Shown here: positions 19,201 through 27,130 of the stretch, piece by piece
Layout: each line of letters begins with the position of its first letter
Position numbering within the stretch: position 1 is the first letter of the stretch
Source: Phycisphaeraceae bacterium
Lineage (GTDB): Bacteria; Planctomycetota; Phycisphaerae; Phycisphaerales; SM1A02
Direction: 5' to 3'
DNA length: 64,000 bases
NCBI GenBank assembly: GCA_019636755.1
Contig: JAHBWZ010000013.1
Span: forward strand, 1-64,000
The notes under the pieces: generated by a model
Seen by the model: the letters and a program-made list of their open reading frames with translations, nothing else
Told to the model about the DNA's origin: nothing
The model's database searches: none
Translations under genes and position numbers: made by a program

Positions 19201-19634
19201 AGCGGATGGGCGCGCCGTGATCGGAAGATGATCGCCTGGCCGTCCGGCTGCCATGCGACCGGCACGTCGTCCGCGGGATGGAACGTGAGTCGACGCGCTT
19301 CACCGCCGTCGATCGGCATCACGTAGACGTCCGTGTTGCCCTCGTACTGCGATGCGAAGGCGAGCGTGGTTCCGGCCGGGTTGATCACCGGCGAGAACTC
19401 GACGCCGTCACCGCGGGTCAGCCGCGCGGCGCGGATGACCGGCTCGCTGCCGTCCGGGTCCGGCGGCGGAATCACCGCGCTCCAGAGGTCGCCTTCGCTC
19501 ACGAACACCAGGCGATCCCGGTGGAGCGCAGGCTCCGCATACAGGCCGCGGGTGGCATGCGCCGCCGCCGCGGACAGCAGCGGCAGGAGGATCAGGCCGA
19601 GGCAGGGGAGGCGGCGGATGGGTGGGCGAGGCAT
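16263..19634 (-). CDS. Tricorn-type S41 serine protease
   Basis: Large exported protease of the tricorn family, expected to degrade peptides downstream of larger proteases. The 1123-residue protein has a cleavable signal peptide (LGLILLPLLSAAAAHA), an N-terminal six-bladed beta-propeller (TolB-like; repeats such as LTRGDGVEFSPVINPAG), a second propeller (about 330-680), a helical C1 segment with H787 (RTSHVYV), a PDZ domain (about 800-900) and the catalytic C2 domain with nucleophile S968 in GGFVSEM and the IENEGVAPDIDV block near 1080 supplying the conserved Glu. The catalytic set therefore looks intact. Length fits the family (about 1050-1150). It is monocistronic between a convergent neighbour and the DUF368 gene. 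A CACAAT hexamer six bases before the ATG hints at leaderless initiation. Confidence 0.92.
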   Translation of the reverse strand: MPRPPIRRLPCLGLILLPLLSAAAAHATRGLYAEPALHRDRLVFVSEGDLWSAVIPPPDPDGSEPVIRAARLTRGDGVEFSPVINPAGTTLAFASQYEGNTDVYVMPIDGGEARRLTFHPADDVPVAWQPDGQAIIFRSRRAHPLQRDELFRVPLTGGAAEPLGFGEGVQLSFSPTGTRFAFVRWWSRVASWKGYRGGTAPDIWTAEPRGDLFSRLTDHPGTDFFPMWLTGRVFFVSDRSGLTNIWSDRPDGGDLRQHTRFAVDPTRPTDPAGYDIRSASADADARGSRLVFAQGWDVVLLESSGDTLRRLDIRLVTDRAAARPRFVPLADAVTAVTFGADPDTLLVEARGEIGAFDLRTHRFRQVTRTPSARERGVHAMGGDRLVFISDASGEQQITVHSLAADGRHGVLTRDREEWLFPPVADRDGRHVAFADKSMRLHLIITASGERRVIDRADAGEITDYRFSPDGNWIAWTHPLATGMSVVRLHSIRSGRTFDLGDGTTIDFAPRWDPAGAYLYLLSHRAFDPLVSGAEMRYLTAPGVVILAIPLRESLPPPEMGIALAAGFDIEGWSHPDAGPDGSGHDDPHRDDAAAGAPGAEPPALVIEPEDAARRAWAIPVQPGNITDLEAIPGGVLFVTRPFTGLLASDDLAASQPPGQLHRWHALEPAPALIAEEIGDHVALAPDGSRVAVLRDDGIRIVPVHEPQSAEDLPLEGHAVRVEPALEWKQVFAEAWRLQRDFFFVPDMAGVDWPLMRRRYEPFLERIGTREELGDLIREMVDELRTSHVYVTGGDRHRVEQAEPVPVGLLGADMEPGRGGRVVLRRILRAAAPDGTTFPPLSAPHLAMRDGDLLLSIDGERLQGAADPLAMLQGAVGRTVRLTVARADGSEERVIEVEPVEDESPFRYMAWVEENRRRVAAATEGRVGYLHLPDMSALGLSLFSRQFPPQSHLPALIIDIRGNAGGFVSEMIIETLAQRVHAYAAARHGRIYRYPHLAVDAHMAALIDAHAGSDGDIFPHMFRRRGLGPLIGTRTWGGVVGIRFDKPLVDAGLYVQPEYGLWDPEHGWIIENEGVAPDIDVDITPLDRRRGVDPQLDRAVELLMQRLRDAPRREGARPGPPQRQ

Positions 19635-19719
19635 GCGACCATTGTGGCGTGCTTTCGCCGCCCCGTGGCCCGGCCGTTCCGGCCCGAGGGGCGTGTGCCG
19701 GCGCGCAGCCGCGCGGCGC

Positions 19720-20760
19720 TCAGCGCGCCGGTGTCGTCGGCGCGTTCCGCCCGCCGGATCGATCGATGCCGAGCGAGAGCGCGAAGCCGCCCCCGGCGAT
19801 CAGCAGCGCGAGCGCGATTCCGCCGGCCGTCGGCGGGAACCGCTCGGTCCGCCAGTCCTTCGCGGGAACGGCGGCGGCGTCCGCGTCGGTCGCGAGCAGT
19901 CGCCCGCGGATGACGTCGCCCGCGGCGGGAGGGACCGGCGCGGCGAACGGCCAGAGACCCGCGACCGCGCCGATGAGCAGCCCGAGCAGCGCGCCCAGCG
20001 TGGCCTGTTCGAATCGGCGCAGCAGGAATCGCAGCACGTTGCTGACCAGCACGATGGACACGACGACACCCACGCCGACCGGCACGATGGTCCGGAGCGA
20101 GGCGAGGATGGGACCGCTCTCGCGAGCGGCGACGCCGTCGCGCAGCGCGCCGATGGCGTCGAGGATCGGCAGGTAGAGACCCAGCACGAGCAGCAGGTAG
20201 GAGCCGGAGACGCCCGGGAGGATCATCGCTGAGCCCGCGGCGATGCCGCCGAGCAGGAGTACGGTGACGCCCGGCGCGGCCTGGTGGCCGGCGGACTCGG
20301 CGCCCCCGGTGATCGCCAGCGTGATCATGAGGACCAGCCCCGCCGCGGCACCGATCCAGGCGGGCAGCCGCGCCGGCCGGAGCATCCGGAGCAGGATCGG
20401 CACGCCGCCAAGCGTCAGCCCGATGAAGAGGCTGAACATGATCCAGCGGTGGTGGACGACCAGGTGGTGCACCGGTCGTGCGAAGAGCACGATGGACGCC
20501 AGTGCCGCGGCGACCACGCAGCCCAGGAGGACGATGGAGCGCAGCCGGAACCGCAGGAGGGAGAGTTCGGCGACGGCCCCGATGAAGCGCGGATAGATCC
20601 CCGCGGCGAGCAGCATCGTGCCGCCGGAGATGCCGGGGACCAGATTCGCCAGTCCCATGAGCATGCCGCCGAACAGGGCGCGCGGGGCGTCGCCACGGAT
20701 GGTCGGCGGTGTTCCGATCCCGACGGCGCCGTGATTCCTGCCGCTGTCCTCGCCCTGCAT
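19720..20760 (-). CDS. popT: DUF368 family undecaprenyl-phosphate translocase
   Basis: A 346-residue polytopic membrane protein with the two diagnostic DUF368 repeats: LANLVPGISGGTM near residue 37 and ILPGVSGSYLLLVLGLY near residue 175. DUF368 (PopT) proteins have been shown in other bacteria to recycle the lipid carrier undecaprenyl phosphate across the cytoplasmic membrane for cell-envelope synthesis. An insertion rich in Ala/Asp (about 285-320) precedes the last helix. The ATG at 20760 follows a TACAAT hexamer (20772-20767) by only six bases, so the mRNA may start at the initiation codon. It is divergent from galE, which also makes envelope precursors, with 85 bp between the starts. Confidence 0.88.
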   Translation of the reverse strand: MQGEDSGRNHGAVGIGTPPTIRGDAPRALFGGMLMGLANLVPGISGGTMLLAAGIYPRFIGAVAELSLLRFRLRSIVLLGCVVAAALASIVLFARPVHHLVVHHRWIMFSLFIGLTLGGVPILLRMLRPARLPAWIGAAAGLVLMITLAITGGAESAGHQAAPGVTVLLLGGIAAGSAMILPGVSGSYLLLVLGLYLPILDAIGALRDGVAARESGPILASLRTIVPVGVGVVVSIVLVSNVLRFLLRRFEQATLGALLGLLIGAVAGLWPFAAPVPPAAGDVIRGRLLATDADAAAVPAKDWRTERFPPTAGGIALALLIAGGGFALSLGIDRSGGRNAPTTPAR

Positions 20761-20845
20761 GGCGCGATTGTACCGGCCGCTTTCAGCGCGGCGGGAGGGG
20801 CACGTGAGCGCGCGGGAAGACCGGTCCGTGTACGCTTGGCCCGCC

Positions 20846-21907
20846 ATGCGCGTGCTCGTCACCGGCGGAGCGGGGTACATCGGTTCACACGCCGTGCTCG
20901 CGCTGCTGTCGCGCGGTGACGCCGTCACCGTCGTGGACTCGTTCATCCGCAGCGATCCATCGATCGTGCACGGTCTCACGGTGCTCGGAGACCTGGTGGT
21001 CGTCGGTGCCGACGTCAATGATCGCTCGCGTCTCGTCGGGGTGCTTCATGAGCGGCGCATCGACGCGGTGCTGCACTTTGCGGCGCTCGCGTCGGTGCCG
21101 GAGTCCCTCGAGCGCCCGCTGGACTATGCCCGCGCGAATGTCGCCGGCACGGTGAGCGTGCTCGAGGCGATGCGTGACGCGGCGGTCCCGATCATGGTCT
21201 TCTCGTCGTCCTGCGCGACGTATGGGGAACCGGACCCCGGCCGGGTCCCGATCGACGAGTCATGCCCGCAGCACCCGGTCCACCCCTACGGCTTCTCCAA
21301 GCTGGCCGGTGAACGGATCCTGCTGGACCAGGTCCGCGCGCAGGCGGCCGCGGGCGGCCGATTCCAGGCGGCGATCCTGCGGTACTTCAACGTCGCCGGC
21401 GCGGATCCGCAGGGGCGCGTCGGCGAGCGCCACGAACCGGAGACCCATCTCATTCCATGCTGCCTCGAGGTGGCCCTCGGGGTGCGCGACGCACTGGCGA
21501 TCTACGGGACGGACTATCCGACACCCGACGGCACATGCATCCGGGACTACGTCCACGTGTGCGACCTGGTGGATGCACACCTGGCGGCGCTCGATCGGAT
21601 GGCGGCGGAGTCGCCGAAGACGGCAGGCGCCGACGAGGCCGGGACCCGGGGCGGTCCATCGGCGGGGGCGGTGGTGTTCAACGTGGGCCTCGGCCGTGGA
21701 TTTTCCGTGCGCGAGGTCCTGGAGACCTGCCGGCGCGTGACCGGCCGGCCGATCCGGTCCGCGGTTCATCCGAGGCGTCCCGGCGATCCGCCCACGCTGG
21801 TCGCCCGTGCCGACCGGGTCCGAAGCGAACTCGGCTGGTCGCCGCGATACGACGGACTGGAGGAGATCGTCCGGACCGCGTGGCGGTGGATGCAGCGCGG
21901 TGGCTGA
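20846..21907 (+). CDS. galE: UDP-glucose 4-epimerase
   Basis: Interconverts UDP-glucose and UDP-galactose (or the N-acetyl forms) for polysaccharide synthesis; cytoplasmic short-chain dehydrogenase fold. The 353-residue protein begins MRVLVTGGAGYIGSH with the NAD-binding G-x-x-G-x-x-G, followed by SSSCATYGEP and the catalytic Y148-x-x-x-K152 (YGFSK), then the RYFNVAGADP and CIRDYVHVCDL blocks of GalE. A roughly 15-residue Ala/Gly-rich insertion lies around 255-270. The ATG at 20846 is fixed by the conserved N-terminus. GTGTACGCT upstream (20829-20836) puts a -10-like element about ten bases before the ATG, so the leader is very short or absent. No other sugar gene is adjacent. Confidence 0.95.
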   Translation: MRVLVTGGAGYIGSHAVLALLSRGDAVTVVDSFIRSDPSIVHGLTVLGDLVVVGADVNDRSRLVGVLHERRIDAVLHFAALASVPESLERPLDYARANVAGTVSVLEAMRDAAVPIMVFSSSCATYGEPDPGRVPIDESCPQHPVHPYGFSKLAGERILLDQVRAQAAAGGRFQAAILRYFNVAGADPQGRVGERHEPETHLIPCCLEVALGVRDALAIYGTDYPTPDGTCIRDYVHVCDLVDAHLAALDRMAAESPKTAGADEAGTRGGPSAGAVVFNVGLGRGFSVREVLETCRRVTGRPIRSAVHPRRPGDPPTLVARADRVRSELGWSPRYDGLEEIVRTAWRWMQRGG

Positions 21908-22066
21908 GATGCCTCGTCGACCGTCGCGCACCGCGCGGGTGGGGGTCTCCGCCCGCTGAAGGCGTCCGCAGAAGTCGGGATTTTCGTGTGCGCGCAGGCG
22001 GGGGCGTCGTGTACGCTGGCCGCTGTGCTTCGCCATCCGTGGCCATGGTGTCTGAGACGAAGACTC

Positions 22067-22085
22067 GCCTCGCCGTCTGCGAGGC
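22067..22085 (+). promoter_or_regulatory. Hairpin in the leader of the 804-residue secreted protein gene
   Basis: A perfect 7-bp stem (GCCTCGC, loop CGTCT, GCGAGGC) lies 21 bases before the ATG at 22107. A GTGTACGCT element at 22009-22017 would put the transcription start near 22025, so the hairpin would be inside the 5' leader. It could equally be the terminator of galE. Confidence 0.35.
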
Positions 22086-22106
22086 ACGCAATCCGGGTAG
22101 ATTCGG

Positions 22107-24521
22107 ATGGCGCAGGCGAGTAAAGCAATGCGCAGCTCAATACTTCTCGGCGTGATCGCGGTCGTCCTGCACCTGACGGCACCCGCAGTCTGGTCACTGG
22201 ATCGCTCGGTCTCGGAACTCCGGGTCCCGCTGGACGACTGGACGCTGATCCCGACGCTCCACGGTTCGCAGGTGGAGACCATCGTCGGTCTTCGAGACCC
22301 GGCCACCGTGGTCGGCAGCAACATCACGGCGCTCTGGTTCGTCCGGACCGGCTCCCGCGCGTGGAAGGCGCTGGCGTGGTACGAACAGGACGTGATCGCC
22401 GCGCTCGCCCACGTGAAGACGACGCTCGGACTCGGTGACGGGAGCGACGCTGCATGGATGGTGCCCGGCATGCAGGGGGGGCTCGACGGTGCGCTCGGGA
22501 CCGAGCCGGACCCGTTCGCCACCGGCGTCTTCGAGACGGACCCGTTTCTCCCAGTCATCGAGTCCGCGCCGGACTCGGGCGGGCTTATCGACCTGCTCAC
22601 GAGTTCGGGCTGGGCGGCGGCGAAGATCGCGATCCAGACCGGCGGCCCGTTCTGTACGCAGGAGGACATCCTCTCCACCATCGCCGCGATGGTGGAGGCC
22701 GACCTCGCGACTGGCGCGGGCGGCGCGCTGCTGGCGCAGTTCACGCCTTCGTCCGCCACCTGCCGGACGTGGTTCAGCGTGCGTGTGCCGATGCGCCCCG
22801 ACGGGACGTGGACGGTTCCGGAGATCCTGCCCGATCTTCCGCCGTCCATCGCCTGTGCCGCGCCCGGCCAGATGTGGCAGAGCATGGCACCGGGCACGGT
22901 GCTGTCCGGTGTGCAGTCCGTCGTGATCGATGTCGGCCGGTTGGACGGCGCGGGACAGCCGGAGACCTGCGGACATTTCGTGATCGCGCTGGTGGATCGT
23001 CGCTGCCCCGACGTGGAGGTGACACTGCTGCCATCGGTCCCGTTCAGCGTCCACGACGGCGGCGTCCCATCGGTGACCGCACCGGCGTCCGTCACCGTCC
23101 AGGTTTCGGCCGAGGATGAGGGCGACCCGTCGCCGGACGTCGTCATCTCCCACAACGGAACGCCGATCGAGTCCGGCGCGGTGATCACCGCGGTGGGCGT
23201 GCACGTCCTTCGGGTCATCGCCACCGATGCATCCGGCAATGCCTGCGAGGAGACCGCGGTCTTCCAGATCCGCGCCCGCGATCTTCACGGCGCCGTGGCG
23301 ATCGTGGAGTCGATCGATCCCGTCTGGAACGACGGCATGCTGGCGCGGCTGGACACCGTCATCCTCGTCGCGTCGCACGCATTCGATGCGTGGGGAATCC
23401 ACCTCGGTTCGACGCACCTGCTGGTCATGGACCACGAGGGCCGGACCATCGCCGGGCCGACGCCGGTCACCGGGACCGATCCGTGCGGCGGAGGCGGCGG
23501 TGATCCGGAGATTCACTGGACGTACCAGGGCGCCGCGATCGGTGCGGCCTTCCAGCACGGATACTGGCGCCTCTCATGGTCGGTCGATCTCTCCGGCGCC
23601 GGGCTCTCGGCGCTTCCGGCTGCCTTCATGGTGTCCGGCAGGTCGGCATCGACGCGCGCGGCGGCGTCGTTCGATTTCATCGCGAGAACGTCCGCGCAGG
23701 CGCCGCCGGATGCCGTCGCGGCGCTGGCGGCGCTGGGCCTTGTCGACATCGAGATCGATCCGAAGCCCACGCCCGACCCGGATGATCCCGAGGGCGATCC
23801 CCCGCTGGCGTGCGAGTGGAAGTACGAACTGGAGCCGTGGACCGCGGCATCCTGTCACCTGACCGACCAGGCCGCGTCGGACTGCGGATTCCTGCTGTCA
23901 TTCCGCCAGTACGCCTACGTGCGGATCCGTGACACGGTCGGCAAGCCGCGGGGCATCAGCGAGGCGCGCGACGAGGGCTGTCCCGGTGCCGCGTCCGTGA
24001 GCTGCTCGCTCGCAGCCTCCGGCCGGTTGCGCATGTGGCTGGAGCCGGCGCCGCCGTGTACGGAGTGCGAGATGCGCGTGCGCGCCTGGCCCAGGTTCGA
24101 CCTGCTGGTCGAGGTCAACACGCCCGCGACCGCCGTCGCCGGCGCCGGCATCTCGGTGGTCGGCGGCGGACTGGATGTCTCGGCCGCCGGGGCGATCGCC
24201 GTCGGCGATGCACCGCCGGCGTCCGTGACGCTCGGGTCCGACTGGACGATCCCGGTGGTCGTCGGCGCGAACGACCGGTACATGCGGACCTTCAGCAGCC
24301 TGTACGCACAGGAGGCGATCTCCGATGGCTGCGCGGTCGACGTCGAGATCCGCAGCGGCGGTGCGCTGAGCGTGCATGCCGACGGATGGAACTTCCCGAT
24401 CGGCGATCCGTTCGGTCTCGCCACCGCGACGATCCAGCGATCGACACCCGATATCCGGATCATCGGCGTGGTGACGGAAGGGCCGTGCGAGGGACTTTCG
24501 AGGACGGAGCGATACGAGTAG
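22107..24521 (+). CDS. Large secreted protein with a HYR/Ig-like domain
   Basis: An 804-residue protein with an N-terminal hydrophobic segment (SSILLGVIAVVLHLTAPAVWS), so probably exported. Residues about 300-390 look like a HYR/Ig-like domain: a Cys-Pro-D start, repeated V-T-V strands, and a GVHVLRVIATDASGNACEETAVF end. The rest, with many Cys and Trp residues and a Pro/Asp-rich linker near 550-570, is not recognisable. The ATG at 22107 and one at 22128 are both possible; neither has a strong ribosome-binding site. The next gene starts 35 bp downstream and may be in the same transcript. No catalytic motif was found, so a structural or binding role in the envelope is only a guess. Confidence 0.65.
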   Translation: MAQASKAMRSSILLGVIAVVLHLTAPAVWSLDRSVSELRVPLDDWTLIPTLHGSQVETIVGLRDPATVVGSNITALWFVRTGSRAWKALAWYEQDVIAALAHVKTTLGLGDGSDAAWMVPGMQGGLDGALGTEPDPFATGVFETDPFLPVIESAPDSGGLIDLLTSSGWAAAKIAIQTGGPFCTQEDILSTIAAMVEADLATGAGGALLAQFTPSSATCRTWFSVRVPMRPDGTWTVPEILPDLPPSIACAAPGQMWQSMAPGTVLSGVQSVVIDVGRLDGAGQPETCGHFVIALVDRRCPDVEVTLLPSVPFSVHDGGVPSVTAPASVTVQVSAEDEGDPSPDVVISHNGTPIESGAVITAVGVHVLRVIATDASGNACEETAVFQIRARDLHGAVAIVESIDPVWNDGMLARLDTVILVASHAFDAWGIHLGSTHLLVMDHEGRTIAGPTPVTGTDPCGGGGGDPEIHWTYQGAAIGAAFQHGYWRLSWSVDLSGAGLSALPAAFMVSGRSASTRAAASFDFIARTSAQAPPDAVAALAALGLVDIEIDPKPTPDPDDPEGDPPLACEWKYELEPWTAASCHLTDQAASDCGFLLSFRQYAYVRIRDTVGKPRGISEARDEGCPGAASVSCSLAASGRLRMWLEPAPPCTECEMRVRAWPRFDLLVEVNTPATAVAGAGISVVGGGLDVSAAGAIAVGDAPPASVTLGSDWTIPVVVGANDRYMRTFSSLYAQEAISDGCAVDVEIRSGGALSVHADGWNFPIGDPFGLATATIQRSTPDIRIIGVVTEGPCEGLSRTERYE

Positions 24522-24556
24522 GCGCGCAGGCACACCGCGCCCGGGGAGTCCATGTG

Positions 24557-25285
24557 ATGCCAGGTCCTCTCGACTACGCCCTGATCGCCCTGATCGGTGT
24601 CGTCATCATCCCGGCAGGTCTCGTCGCCTGGCTCCGGCGCCGGCGGGGCGGCACCGCCGCACCGGGTGCCGGCGGAACGCCGTCGCCCGCGCGATGCGAG
24701 CGGGTCGCGGTCCGCCTGGTCCTGGTCATCGGCGGCGCCTTCGCGCTGCACAGTGGCCTGCAGCAGGCGGAACTGTGCGTGCCGACACTCGAGCGCGGTG
24801 CCTGGGAGGGCCTGATCGCGCCGGGGGACGTGGCGATCCGCGCCTCCGGGTCGGCATGGCTTTCCGCGGCACGATGGCGGTCATCGAGCCCGACGGCGTG
24901 GCCGGCGCCGGATCGGATCACGTTCCGCAGGGGCGATCGATCGGTCACCGCGGTCCGCGCGGCGGAGGGGCGCGGATGGATCATCGAGGGATCGCGCGTC
25001 GCCGCGTCCGGCACTTCGATCGCGACGGCGCTCGACGCCGAGGCGTGCGCGGAGGCGATGGACGCCATGCTCACCCTGGGATGGAGCGATGGCACGCTCG
25101 CCGACGTCGCCGATCGCCTGCGCGCACGCGGCGATGCCGCCGTTCCGCAGGTCACGCACTACGAAGGCGACGACCGCTCAGGGCCCGTGGTCGGCGCGGC
25201 GGTCCACGTGATCATCATCCCGGTGGTGCTCGGTGCCGTCTGGCTGTGGGTGCTTCGCCCGGGGCGACCGCCCTCGAGCGCGTGA
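24557..25285 (+). CDS. Membrane protein of unknown function
   Basis: A 242-residue protein with two N-terminal membrane helices (about residues 6-25 and 50-66, the second LVLVIGGAFALHSGL), a soluble middle domain of about 140 residues with beta strands and an alpha-helical Ala/Glu-rich part, and a C-terminal helix (VIIIPVVLGAVWLWVLRP). No family is recognised. The ATG at 24557 directly follows an in-frame GTG. Placement 35 bp behind the HYR-like secreted protein gene suggests co-expression. Confidence 0.55.
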   Translation: MPGPLDYALIALIGVVIIPAGLVAWLRRRRGGTAAPGAGGTPSPARCERVAVRLVLVIGGAFALHSGLQQAELCVPTLERGAWEGLIAPGDVAIRASGSAWLSAARWRSSSPTAWPAPDRITFRRGDRSVTAVRAAEGRGWIIEGSRVAASGTSIATALDAEACAEAMDAMLTLGWSDGTLADVADRLRARGDAAVPQVTHYEGDDRSGPVVGAAVHVIIIPVVLGAVWLWVLRPGRPPSSA

Positions 25286-25310
25286 CCGGTGCCGCGCCCG
25301 TGCCCGCGTG

Positions 25311-27113
25311 TCAGGGGCACGCCTGGTCCAGGGCGTGCAGGATCCGCGCCAGCAGCGCGTCCAGCAGCGACTCTTCGTCTGTGCGGGTCGTATCAAGCGT
25401 GATGACCGCGCCTTCGAACGTCGGATCCGGCGTCTCGAATCGTGCGGCGGCAGCCAGGTAGACCCGCCAGTCGGCATCCGACGGCTCCGCCGGATCACGT
25501 GAGCGCCGCTCGAGGCGACGCCGCGTCTCCTGCGGATCGGCCACGAGGTGCACGACGATCGATGGTGCACCCGCCTGCGCCGCGGAGTCGCGCAGGATCG
25601 ATCGCAGCGCCTTCGTCGGACTGGTCGCGTCGTACACCACGACGCCGCCCGCCGAACACGCTTCCGCGCCGCGCCGCGCCAGTTCCTGGTACACGCGCCG
25701 GGTGACGTCCTCCGTGTAGAGGGCGCCCCGGGCGCCGTGCCCGGATCGATCGGAGACCGCGACGCCCATCAGGGCCTTTCGAACGACATCACTGGCAAGG
25801 ACGGTGACCGGGCAGTCCCGCTCGATCAGGCGCGTCACGCCGCTCTTCCCGGAGCCGGGAAGCCCGCACAGGACCAGCGCCGCTGGCGCCATCGCCTCGC
25901 CGACGGCCCGCCGCGCGAACCGCCGCGCGGACCGGAATGCGTCCGTCCCTGTGCCGACGTCGGACGCGGCCGTGGCGCGGAGGCCCTCCACCTTCGCGCG
26001 GACGATCGCGTAGTACATCCGGTAGAAGGGAAGCAGTCGCGGCAGTCCGGCATCGCCGGTCGCGGCGGCATAGCGCGTCTCGACGAAGGCCGCCAGGTCC
26101 GGCCGTCCGCGATGGGCGAGGTCCATGGAGAGGAACGCGATCTCCGCCGCCACATCCCGGCAGCGGAGGGCGCGCGAGAACTCGATGCAGTCGAAGAGCA
26201 CGGGACCGTCGTCGGACAGGCAGATGTTGCGGGCGTGGAGATCGCCGTGCAGATCGCGGACGCGACCGTCGTCGATGCGGCGCCGGAGCAGCGCCGCGTG
26301 CTGATCCAGGAAGCGATGCGCGCGGGCCCGGAGGAACCGGACCCACGCCGGCGGACAGACCGCCGATCCCGGCGCGACGCCGGCAAGTCCGGCCAGGTTC
26401 TCCTCGACCGCCGCGGCGAGGGCCGCCGGTGTGCTGTACCGGACGGCGTCCGGCCCCGACGCGGCGCCCGCATGGAACTGCACCAGCCGGTCGACGACCG
26501 GCGCCAGGTCCTCGGGGCGCACCGGCGATCCGGGGGGCGCATGGTCGAGCAGGACGTCGAGCATGCGCGCCTCGGGCAGGCGTCGCATGACGACCGCGGC
26601 GTCGATCTGCTCGGTACCCGGCGGTACCTCGGCGTCGGGGGCGAGCATGCGGATCCGGCCCGATGGCTCGCGGACGATCGGGGCCACGCCGAGGTAGATC
26701 CCGGGCGCCAGGCGCCGGTTCAGCCGGACTTCCTCCCGGCACGCGTCGAGGCGCTTCCCGAGCGTCGAGTAGTCGAGGAATCCAAGGTCCACCGGTCGCT
26801 TCAGTTTCCAGGCATGCTGCGGGGTGAGCAGGACCACCGATGCGTGCGTGTGTCGTTCGTCCTCGATGGGCGCGGGCGGCGCGTCGGACCAGTCGATCGA
26901 TGGCGGCGTGATCGGACCCTGACTGGTTTCCGGCAGTCCCGGACCCGCGACCGGCGTTCCGGATGACACGCCCGACGCCTCCGGCGACCGCGGTGCGTGG
27001 ATGGCGCCGGGCGCGCGAAGCGCGGCAAGGCGGGCATCGAGGGAGAGTGCGGGATCGGGCACGGGCGGAGGGCGGCGATGGCGGAGATCGCGGGAGGGGC
27101 TTCCGTTCGCCAC
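25311..27113 (-). CDS. APH-fold/P-loop kinase fusion protein
   Basis: A fusion known from many bacteria: an aminoglycoside-phosphotransferase-fold kinase domain followed by a gluconate-kinase-like P-loop domain; the physiological substrate is unknown. The N-terminal half holds VVLLTPQHAWKLKRPVDLGFLDYST and the catalytic HGDLHARN near residue 290 with LFDCIEFS (the DFD-equivalent). The C-terminal half has a Walker A GLPGSGKSG near 415 and an ATSPTKALR block. The coding frame is open upstream to 27170, but the divergent gene starts at 27131; the GTG at 27113 is a compromise giving 600 residues, and the first 85 residues are Pro/Ala-rich and unconserved, so the true start is uncertain. No ribosome-binding site decides it. 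Confidence 0.8.
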   Translation of the reverse strand: MANGSPSRDLRHRRPPPVPDPALSLDARLAALRAPGAIHAPRSPEASGVSSGTPVAGPGLPETSQGPITPPSIDWSDAPPAPIEDERHTHASVVLLTPQHAWKLKRPVDLGFLDYSTLGKRLDACREEVRLNRRLAPGIYLGVAPIVREPSGRIRMLAPDAEVPPGTEQIDAAVVMRRLPEARMLDVLLDHAPPGSPVRPEDLAPVVDRLVQFHAGAASGPDAVRYSTPAALAAAVEENLAGLAGVAPGSAVCPPAWVRFLRARAHRFLDQHAALLRRRIDDGRVRDLHGDLHARNICLSDDGPVLFDCIEFSRALRCRDVAAEIAFLSMDLAHRGRPDLAAFVETRYAAATGDAGLPRLLPFYRMYYAIVRAKVEGLRATAASDVGTGTDAFRSARRFARRAVGEAMAPAALVLCGLPGSGKSGVTRLIERDCPVTVLASDVVRKALMGVAVSDRSGHGARGALYTEDVTRRVYQELARRGAEACSAGGVVVYDATSPTKALRSILRDSAAQAGAPSIVVHLVADPQETRRRLERRSRDPAEPSDADWRVYLAAAARFETPDPTFEGAVITLDTTRTDEESLLDALLARILHALDQACP

Positions 27114-27130
27114 CGACGCAGGGTAGAAGG

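Noticed and set aside
16845-19220. 791-codon plus-strand frame
   Set aside because: Antisense to the tricorn protease; no domains.
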